A DNA stretch of 64,000 nt from Thecamonas trahens ATCC 50062 (taxonomy: Eukaryota; Apusozoa; Apusomonadida; Apusomonadidae). Location of the stretch: contig NW_013657622.1 of assembly GCF_000142905.1 (NCBI RefSeq), positions 35,180-99,179 of the forward strand, given 5' to 3'. The notes beneath the pieces are model-generated. The model was not told where the DNA came from. It did not search any database and was given only the letters and a program-made list of their open reading frames with translations. The position numbers and the translations under genes are program-made. Positions 46,815 to 55,307 of the stretch are shown in pieces (position 1 is the first letter of the stretch; each line of letters begins with the position of its first letter).

Positions 46815-47618
46815 ATGGGCAGACGGCGGAGGAAGAAGGGACCCACCATTGTTATGGGTGAGGCAGCCGAGGAGGACGAGCCTTCAGCTCCCACCACCAC
46901 CCCCCCTACCATGGGCATGGGCATGGAGGCTGAGAAGGACGGTGGGGTGGAGGAGGCTGGTGGGGAAGGCACTGGTGGTGACGGCGGTGGGCGGCATGGT
47001 GAAGGGCAAAATGCGGGTGGGCGGCATGTGCCCGACGGCGAACAGGTGACGGGCGACGGAGTGGTCGCTGGCGGGGAGGATGATGATGATGGTGCGGTGG
47101 ACGAGGCCGACAACAACGGCAACGAGGCCGACAGCAACAATGCGCTCGTAGACGATGCGGACGACGGCGGCGTGACACAACTTGCTGGGAATGACCCTGC
47201 TCAAGACGCACACCCTGTCCATGAGCAGGATCAGGGTGGCCAGGACGCAGAGGGTGGCCCAGAGGCAGGGACAAATGCAGTGGGTGGCGAGACAGAGGCC
47301 GTGGTCGGCCCGCGGGTGGTGCGGATGCTGCCACCGGACTCGGCGTCGCAGCGCAAGCTGCGGGAGAAGAACGCGGCTCTGCGGAAGCGGCTCGGCCGCA
47401 AGTACAGCAAGGTGTTTGAGAAGGCCCACAAGGAGATCGACGGCGCCTCGGGCGAGGTCGACAAGTCGCGCTCGCTCGTCGACGACGTCGCTCGCGACTT
47501 CAAGTCGCTCAACGCAGATCTGAACATCCTCGCCGTCACCGCGGAGGGCCTCTTCCCAGGCGCCGCCTCGCCGTACTTCCCCTCGCTCAACCTGCCGGCC
47601 GCTACGCCGTCCTCATGA
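46815..47618 (+). CDS. Coiled-coil protein of unknown function
   Basis: 267 residues, not recognised. The N-terminus is very basic (MGRRRRKKG), then about 150 residues of acidic Gly/Asp/Glu/Asn low complexity with a tandem GGRHGEGQNAGGRH-like element, then a conserved-looking helical C-terminal part (about 170-250: SQRKLREKNAALRKRLG, KVFEKAHKEID, VDDVARDFKSLNADLNILA). The size and single helical region would suit a small coiled-coil subunit of a trafficking complex (BLOC/BORC type) or a kinetochore- or SNARE-like adaptor, but that is only a guess. The start follows a CA-rich leader. The stop at 47616-47618 is 67 bp from the convergent sulfotransferase stop, with TGTAAAC between them. Confidence 0.7.
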   Translation: MGRRRRKKGPTIVMGEAAEEDEPSAPTTTPPTMGMGMEAEKDGGVEEAGGEGTGGDGGGRHGEGQNAGGRHVPDGEQVTGDGVVAGGEDDDDGAVDEADNNGNEADSNNALVDDADDGGVTQLAGNDPAQDAHPVHEQDQGGQDAEGGPEAGTNAVGGETEAVVGPRVVRMLPPDSASQRKLREKNAALRKRLGRKYSKVFEKAHKEIDGASGEVDKSRSLVDDVARDFKSLNADLNILAVTAEGLFPGAASPYFPSLNLPAATPSS

Positions 47619-47684
47619 CCTGCGGCCAGCATCGTGTTTTAACTCGCGCTGTAAACAGACTGGTCCGCAAACACGCTTCGCTAT

Positions 47685-50600
47685 CTAATCGTACCCGACG
47701 TTGTAGTCAAAGTGCGGGCCGAGCTTGTCGGCGAGCAGCGCGTTGATCGGCCGGTACACCGCTTGCAGCTTGGCGCGGACCTCTGGGTCGAGCGTGGCCA
47801 CCGTGGTTGTCGGCGCGTTCGGCCGCCGCTTGTTGCGGGTCGGCGCCTCGAGGACCTTGGCCCACACCTCCGCCGTCGGCGCATCGGCGCCCAGAAAGGC
47901 GTAGATCCGGCCAAGCGTCGCCTGTGGCATCGCCTTGTAGTCCTCCAGCCGGAGCCAGAGGAACCGAGTCGCCGGGTACGAAGCCAGCCAGTCGTCGATG
48001 TACAGCCCGTACATGCCCTTGACCAGCTGCTGGGCGCCGCGCATGTACAGCTGCCGCGAGCACGCTGCTGCGTTGCTCCCGACCATGCACTTGTCCCACA
48101 GCTCGCACACATCGTGCGCGTGCGCCACAAGCTTGGCCTCGGTTGGCGACTCGTGGTTGTAGTAGTAGTACGCAGAGATGAACCGCGAGACCGGCTCGCG
48201 GAAGACCACAATGTGCCGCTGCTCCGGGAGCACCGCATGGAGAAAAGCCGGGAGGAGGACGTCGGTATTGTGGTTGCCGCGGACCGCCACGCCGGTAAAG
48301 GTAAACGTGTTCGACGACGCCTCGCCGCCGATGATCAGCTCGTTCTTTGCCGACGCCTCCGCCGTGCTCTCGAACAGATCCCAGTACGCCTCCACCGGAC
48401 CGAGACCCATCATGTCGTCTCCCGGCCGCCGCTCGTCCCACCAGTGCGGGCCCTTGTTCGACGCGGCCCGAAGCCCAGGGTGACCCATCATCTGGTGGAA
48501 CAGGTTAGTCGTCCCGCACTTGGACACGCCCAAGATTTGGAAGAACGGGAAGCACCGCGCCTTGCCCTCCACTTCCACGCATGGATTTCGCCGCCGCTCA
48601 TCGTACGCCCATCCGCTGGCCTCGAGCACCTCGAACAGATGTGGATCTACCGCACGCATCGCCTCGTCGACTTTGCTCACCACAGGCCCGGCATGCGGGT
48701 ACGTGCCCGACCCGCGCGTCGCGCCTGCTGCCGCTGCCGCCGCAGCTTGCGGAACGCCGTACACCACCGCCACGCTCGTCTGGTAGCCAGCGGCAATGCC
48801 CACAATCAGCCCGTGGTCAAACGCGTTCGGGGCTACCACACCAATCGTCGCGCCATGTCCAAGCACCCCGACGGGTTGCTGCCCATCGTCAGCACCTGAC
48901 CGCCTGCCGTCAGCGCAACAGTGTGGTACTCGCCAGCATCAATGGCCGCCAACCGCAGGCCGGCCGCGGTAGACTTGGTATCGCCCTCCATGTCGAGGAC
49001 AGCCTGCGCCCGTTGCGGCTTCATCGCAGGCGCGGTTGTGCCCATCGCCTCCGGCCGCGTTCCCCACGCCCACAGCTCGCCGTCGTCGCTTAGCGCCAGC
49101 GAGTGCTCTCTCCCGGCAGCCACCGCCGCAAATGACACCGCCGCCTCAACCGGCCTCAGCTTCAGATGGTGCTCCGACCGGCCGAGCAACGCCTGTCGCG
49201 CCGCCACCGGCCCGCCGCCGCCGTCCCACTGCGGCACGCCGATCTCGCCCGACCCGTCGAGTGCGTTGGCATAGCCGTCGAACCCAGTCGCGCACGAGAG
49301 GACGCTGCCGTCACTCGTCAGCGCCAGCACGTGGTGGTAGCCCGCGTCGACGCCAATGACCTCGGCCTCGGCCGCCATCACCCGTGCCGCCGCGCCAGCC
49401 GCCACCGAAAACGCGCTCTGCTCGCCCGTCCACCCGCACACGTTGAGACCCATGGTGTAGACTGAGCCGTCGGCGGCCACTGCCGTTGTGTGGTAACGCC
49501 CAGCAGTGACCGCTACAAACACAACGCCGCGTGCCACCGGTACAGCCCGTGGCCAGCCGTCGCGGCACCCGACGCCGCCACAGCACGCTGGCGCAGGCGC
49601 AGCATGGCCCCCACTACACCGCTGGCTCAGCAGCGTCGCCTCCTCGGGTGAGCCCGGCATCGGCGCCGCAACCCCGTCGTCGCCGGCAATCCCGCGCCGC
49701 CCGAGCTGGCCAAAGTCGTTGAGGCCCCAAGTGTAGAGCACGCCGTCGGCCGAGACCGCTGCAGAGTGGTACCGTCCTGCGGCGACGTCGACAACCTCAA
49801 TGCCCGCCAGTGCCGTCACTACGCCCGGCGATCCGTGGTCATCAAAGCGACCGAGCTGGCCAGATGCATGGACTGGAGGTGATCCGCCGCCACCGCCGCC
49901 TGCCGATGAGTTGCGGCCCCAGGTAACCACTCCGCCGCCCGACGTCAGCGCCACCGAGTGCCCGCCGGCTGCCACCTTCTCCACCCGCCACATGGCCCAC
50001 ATAGCCGGCATCAGCCCGGCGCTCCCGCCGCCCGCATCGATCTCCGCCTCGATCCGCAGCCGATCATTCGCCACCAGCCTGCCCTCATCGGCAATCCACC
50101 GCCCAGCACCACTGCTGGAGTCCATCGCTACAGCAGAGACTGCCGGCTCGTCGCTACCGCCCTCGCCAGCCCGACTAAACCCGCTGTTCACGCCCCACAA
50201 CCACGGCAAGCCCGGCTGCGACGGCGACGGCATCGGCCTCGCCGCAGCCGACAAGGCCGGTCTAGGAGAGCGACCAGCCGACAAAGACGACGACGATGAT
50301 CCTGATGACAACGATGGCGAGGTGGCTCCACTGGTGTGTCCGCCTCCAGTGGCATGACCACCTGATTTGGCGCTCGTCGTTCGTCCGCCTCGGCCGCCTG
50401 TCGTCGTCGTCTGCCGGCTCCCTCCGCCGTCTGCCACTTTGCCACTCCCACCACCGCCGCCATCGCCGCCCGCACCGCCAGCACTCGCCGAGTGGTGTCC
50501 AGCCCAGCTGCCGGTGGGGACCTTGACCGCCACGGGCTCGTCCACCAGCGTCAACGCCCAGTACGCCGACATGCTCATCACCACAATGACCACCACAGGG

Positions 50601-50773
50601 AGCCTCCATCGCTTCCTCAGCCTCACCCCCATCTTCTTGCTCCTCTTCAATGGGCAGAGTTGAGTGCTAGTCCGTACCAATGCCCATGCTCGTGCCGGAG
50701 ACGGCCTGTCTCGTCTCGCCCGCCACACGTCACTGTCACTGCTTTGCTGGCAATCGAGCAATTTGGCCACCAT
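47685..50773 (-). CDS. Type II membrane protein: RCC1 repeats fused to a CHST15-like sulfotransferase
   Basis: Probable start at 50632 (MGVRLRKRW), giving a short basic cytoplasmic end and a signal anchor (LPVVVIVVMSMSAYWALTL), as in Golgi sulfotransferases; an upstream Met lies at 50773. A Ser/Gly/Thr-rich stem is followed by at least six RCC1-type repeats (e.g. HSVALTSGGGVVTWGRNSS, YHSAAVSADGVLYTWGLND, EHSLALSDDGELWAWGTRP). The first frame ends at 48833, but the last repeat, LTMGSNP, is completed in the displaced frame by VGVLGHGATIGVVAP and IAAGYQTSVAV, which leads straight into the sulfotransferase. A missing base in the run at 48873-48875 explains this. The enzyme has the PAPS 5'-phosphosulfate loop (GVSKCGTTNLF), KGPHWWDERR, and the 3'-phosphate motif (REPVSRFISAYYYY). 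It would transfer sulfate to a glycan in the Golgi. If the break is real, two genes remain, but then each lacks part of a repeat. Confidence 0.72.
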
Positions 50774-50928
50774 GGCCTTCCTCGAGGATTAATCGTTGAC
50801 AACCTGGTTCGCGTGTTCGTTCACGCTCAGATGTGCAAGTGGCGGCAAGCCGATGCGCACGGTCAGTCAGGCTCGGTCGGTCGGGCTCGGTCGGTCGACC
50901 ATGGTTTATCGCCAGCGGTGGGGCATGC

Positions 50929-53900
50929 CTAGAGGTATCCGTCGTCGACGAGAGCAAGGGTTTCTGCTGGGGAGACGACGACCGATGCAGAGGCCGGCGC
51001 GGAACGGCTGAGGGCTTTCTTGCCACGCCCGCGGCGTGCAGACAGCGAGTTCGGCACGCTCGGGCTGCCTGAAGGCTTGATGGGCGTCGGGTGCCTCGTC
51101 TTGCGCTTCTTAGCCTTTCGCAGCTTTGAGGACTTCGACGTCCCGTGACTGCTGGGGCGCTGCCCGTGGTTGTCATCATCGCTTCGCCGGCGCTTCCTCG
51201 ACTCGCCAAAGTCATCGCCCTCGTCCGGCGGCACAACAAACAGCACATCATCCTCTTGCGTCGTCAAAGGCTCCGCTTCTTCGGGTGCAGTCGCGCTCGT
51301 CTCGCCAGCCTCATTTGCCTGCGCGAGCAGCTCAACAGAGCTCGAGCGCGACGCAATATCCATCGGCTCCAGCTCAGATGCCATACTGCCGCGGCCAGCA
51401 TCGGTCGGGCCAGACGACGACGATGTCAGGACCGACGACGTCGACAGCGGCGAAGACGACGACGGCGACGGCGACGGCTCCTGACCTAGCTCGGCAGCTA
51501 CCACTTCAGCGGTAGTGTCGACCGCGACCTCGCTGTTATCGTCCGCCACGATCTTGGGCTGAGACAGCTCACCCTCGCTCTCACCCTCACCCTTGCTCCC
51601 CGACGACGAGGAGGAAGCCGATGACGACGATGACGATGAGGTTGACACGATCTCCACGACCGGCTGTGTGTCTTCCGGAGACTCCACCTTGTCTTCCCTC
51701 TCGCCGTCGCTCTCGCCGTCGCTCCCGCCGTCGCTCTCGCCGTCGCTCCCGTCATCACTCCGGTCATCGCTCGCGCCGTCGCTTCCGCCGTCGCTGCCGT
51801 CATCTCCATCACCCTCAGCACTAGCCTCCAAGCCAGAGCTGCTTCCGCTGCCGCTGCTGCTTCCGCTGCCGCCAGTCTCCTCAGTGGGGACTGCAACAGC
51901 CTTGTCGTCGTCATCGTCTTCGCCTTGGTCCTCGCTCTCGTCAGCCTCAGCGTCGGCGGCCGCCGACTGACACATCGCCGAGTACGCCACCTCGAGGTCG
52001 TGTAGGTTGTCGGCGGCAATGAGCTCGTCGTCGTCGTCGTCAGTGACGGCGGCGGCAACGGCCGGCTCGGCCGCGCCATGCGTTGCGGCCCAGTCCTCTG
52101 CGAGCTTGGAAATGATGGACTGCATTTCGACGCGCTTGGTGGTGATGTCCTCCTGAGAAAACGTGGTCTTGTCGACCGGGAGGTGGTTCTTGGTCACTTT
52201 TTTCGGGCTGAGCTGGAGGTAGAGCTCGATGACGTGGAGGACAAAGAGGCCGCAGTCGCACGAGTTCTGCTGCAGTGTGCCGTCGACGCCCTGGCCCTGA
52301 AACTGGCGAAAGAACTCGCGCGGCTCGGCGATGGCCTCGGGCGTGATGTCGGGTGGGAGAGAGTCGGCGGCGATGCGGGCTTCGAGATCAGCCACCAAAA
52401 AATCACGGACGGTGCTGGGCACGTGCTGGGCATTCCGCGGGTGGAGCGAGTCGTAGACTAGGATGAGCGGGCGGAGGTTGCTTGCGCGCGACGCAGCACG
52501 CTGAGGGCGCAGCGCCGAGGCGTAGCCGATGACCACGGCCAGCTTCCAGTGCATGGCCTTGTGGATGGGAAAGAAGAGAAAGTCGGCATCGAGCATGTTC
52601 CGGACCTTGCCCGACCACTTGACTGCCCGCCGGATGCCGGCCACGCCCGAGTCCATCTTGGTGTACATGAACGAGTTGAAGATGTGGTAGCTCGAGTCGT
52701 GCATGGTAACTCGCCCATCGTACTCGGCCTTGGCGCTTTGCAAATAGAGCGCGTAGAACTCCATGAGGGTGTCGTTGAGAAAGTAGCCCGGTTCGAGCAT
52801 CCGCAGCTCGCGCGAGGTGATGACCACAGACTTGGCTGCCGCCGCGCCGTCGACGTCCGGAAACACAAACAGTTGCTTGTCCGACTCCTCAACATCGACA
52901 ATGCCTGAAGCCACGTCGTCGATGTCAATCAAGGTCGCCCGGCTGCTCCGCGCCGTCGACCGACGCCGCCGGCTCGACCGCCGCCTCCGGCTTGCTGCGA
53001 CCCCACCGCCATCGCCGACGCACTTGGGCGCGTACTGCTGAAGGATGGCCAGGCAGTCATCGGCCTCGTCCTGGTTCTTCAGCTGCTTCAGCTTGCCGTT
53101 GAGCTCGCGTTCAAGGCCAAGCTTGCGCCACATGCTGTCAAGACACGTCCGCAGCCTGGTCACCAGGCCACCGTCAAAGACGATAATGACGTCAGAGCTC
53201 GACTCTGTCTTGCGACTACCCTCGCTCACCCGCCGCACCGTCATGCTCCCAGTGAGCGTCACATGCATGTACGGTTCGAGAACATGATGGTGCTCGACAA
53301 TCCGGTCGCGGGGGTAGTACATCGCCACAGAGCCGACTGACGTGTACGGCACCACAATCTTGAACCGTGTCGGCTTGAGCTCGCCGTTGTGGGATGAGTC
53401 CTCGCCTTCGATGGTCAGCTTCTTGGGGAAAAACACCAGCGACTTGACATCAAGCCGCGTCCCGTCGGCGATAACAAACTTGGCGTATGGGCCGCAGCTG
53501 ACCTTCAAGCGCTGGGTAAACTCAATCTCCTCGCCAGCAGCCGGCGCAGCGGTTGCAAAGGCTGAGCCGTTGACGGACCCCACCGCTTTGGCTTGCCGCG
53601 CGAGCACGCGCACGGGAGACGGCGTACTCGGCTGAGAGAACGGCAAGGTCTGCTGGTTGCGCCCTGTCGGCGGCCTGCGGCGGATTGCTGGCGCGGCCTT
53701 GCCGTGCCTATCCCGCATGACCCGAGTCCGCGATCCGGACTTCCGCTCGCTAATAGCGCGCGGAACAGCAATGCCAGCTGTCGACGGAATGTCGCGCTGT
53801 GCCGACTGGCGAGCACTGCTCTCGATCTTGGCAAACAACGAAGGTGTGAGGGTCTGGCCGGGGCGCAAGTAGTCCTGGGGCTTCTTGGCAAAAGAGATCA

Positions 53901-54488
53901 GCCGGCGCGTGCGGGTCGACGACGGGACTATGGCTGAAGAGGCACGCGAGTTGTACTGCGAGCTCGACGCAGACGCACTCGTCCTGTGCTCGGCCTTCAA
54001 CACCGTGACGAGATCGACTGCAGGGACCTTGCTGGTGTCGACATCCACCGGATTGGCCTTACTCGCGCCCGATCCTGTCCGCACTCCCACACAGCCTCGT
54101 AGCGTGAGTTGAGTTGGCCCCGCCTACATCTGCAGCAGCCGCAAAAATGCTCAGGCGATGGCGGCATCAGATGCTTAGCGCCGGCCGGAGGCTCAGGAAA
54201 AGGCCGTCAGAGGGGTGATCGCAGCGGCGATCGCCCGCGGTGATCGATCACGCAGGGGGGGGGGGGGGGGTACACTCTCCCGGGCAGCTTGCCGCGAATG
54301 ATGCCGAGGAAAAGAAACAGAATAGGGATAGTAGGGATGCAAGAGATATGATGTCGGTGGCGGGTGGTTTGGGGATACGTACGTGATCTTCTCCGATGGC
54401 TTGAGGCTTTCCTCAGCTTGGGGCTGGGCGTCTGAGGGAGAGCGAGCTCGGTGGGCGACTCGGCCTCAAACTCGTACTCGTCGGCCAT
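50929..54488 (-). CDS. Ulp2/SENP6-7-like SUMO protease (C48 family)
   Basis: 1083 residues from two exons. Exon 1 (54383-54488) encodes MADEYEFEAESPTELALP onward, 35 codons plus one base; exon 2 starts at 54074, restoring an Arg codon (phase 1). The C48 catalytic domain contains His in HKAMHWKLAVV (about 542), Asp in LILVYDSLHP (about 577) and Cys in QQNSCDCGLFVLHV (about 642). The insertions between catalytic blocks and the large flanking regions fit Ulp2/SENP6-7, which trim poly-SUMO chains, usually in the nucleus. The C-terminal 350 residues are disordered: Ser/Asp/Glu runs with a GSDGESDG-type repeat, and a basic KKRKTRHPTP patch that may be an NLS. It is in tandem with the RCC1-sulfotransferase gene. 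GCATGC follows the stop directly. Confidence 0.87.
54075..54382 (-). other. First intron of SUMO protease gene
   Basis: 308 nt, donor GTACGT, acceptor GGACAG. Splicing is phase-correct. It contains a run of about 15 G on the + strand (54256-54270, C on the transcript). Confidence 0.85.
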
Positions 54489-55307
54489 GGGCAGGGCAGG
54501 GATGGGGTGAAGCGGCCCGGGTGTCTCGAGCACGCACAACTGGGTCCCCCGTAGCCAAGCTCTGCTACGTGGCGTGTCTCTGCACACTAGCAACTGAAGT
54601 TGAGTGCACCGAGCAGAGGCCACGCGAGCCGGAGCGCTGTGGTCGCAAAGTCGTCCTGCCACAATCAATAGCCATCGACCATAATCATGGGATCTCGGCT
54701 GCGATCAATAGGCCGCCATGGGCATGATCGGAAGAAGACAAGACAAGACACAGTCATACTGCTGTCGACGAGAGAAAGCAGGCAAGAAGCATGGGGGAGG
54801 TGGATGCCAGTCTTCCGAGCATGAAGCGAGGCATGATGACATCAAGCATCCACGAGATCATCACAACATCAATCTGTGGCTAGACAGCGACAACGAGTCC
54901 TCCCACCCCCCCCACACACACACATATATATATATATATCACAATCTTCATTGCGCTGTTGGGATCATCGGGCGGGCGGCGGGTGGCAGGTGGTCGGTCG
55001 GGCGGTCGGTCGGGCGGTCGGGCGGGCGGGCGGTCGGGCGGGCGGGCGGTCAGTCGGGCGGGCGGGCGGTCGGTCAGGTCGGGCGGGCGTCCGTTGCCAG
55101 CCGAGCCGAGCGGGGAGAGCGACAGGACGGCAGCGGGGGGCGGGGGGCGGGGGGGGGAGGGCAGCCACTTCACTTGCCGCAGCAGGAGAGGCAACAGGAG
55201 CGCGACCAGGAGTACATCCTCCCCTCTCCTCCCTTCTCTCCCTGCTAGCCCGACTGGCTACCACCGCATCCGACCTTGTGTATTCTACAGTGTGCGCTGG
55301 AGCAGCC
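54489..55307. promoter_or_regulatory. Divergent intergenic region between SUMO protease and CFAP91
   Basis: About 820 bp. It contains a TATATATATA microsatellite (54923-54940), a GGTCGGGCGGGC-type array and, nearest CFAP91, a pyrimidine-rich leader (about 55215-55250). No convincing gene is present. Confidence 0.55.
54965..55095 (+). repeat. G-rich GGTCGGGCGGGC-type repeat
   Basis: Tandem 4-bp-based units of GGGC and GGTC, giving many G3 runs within short loops. All six frames are low complexity (Gly/Arg/Ala or Pro/Arg). It is a potential G-quadruplex on the + strand. Confidence 0.9.

Noticed and set aside
45611-46861. Long + strand open frames rich in His, Thr, Arg, Pro across the 15-bp minisatellite
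   Set aside because: A 15-bp period leaves several frames open at once; 13-bp variant copies shift the frame repeatedly; no domain or start context. It is repeat DNA.
47686-47692. TAATCGT at the sulfotransferase stop as another regulatory site
   Set aside because: It overlaps coding sequence (Tyr-Asp-stop), so its presence can be explained by the protein.
50929-54090. Start of the SUMO protease within exon 2
   Set aside because: The first codon there is GTG, not ATG; a phase-matched upstream exon with ATG and a GTACGT donor explains the N-terminus.
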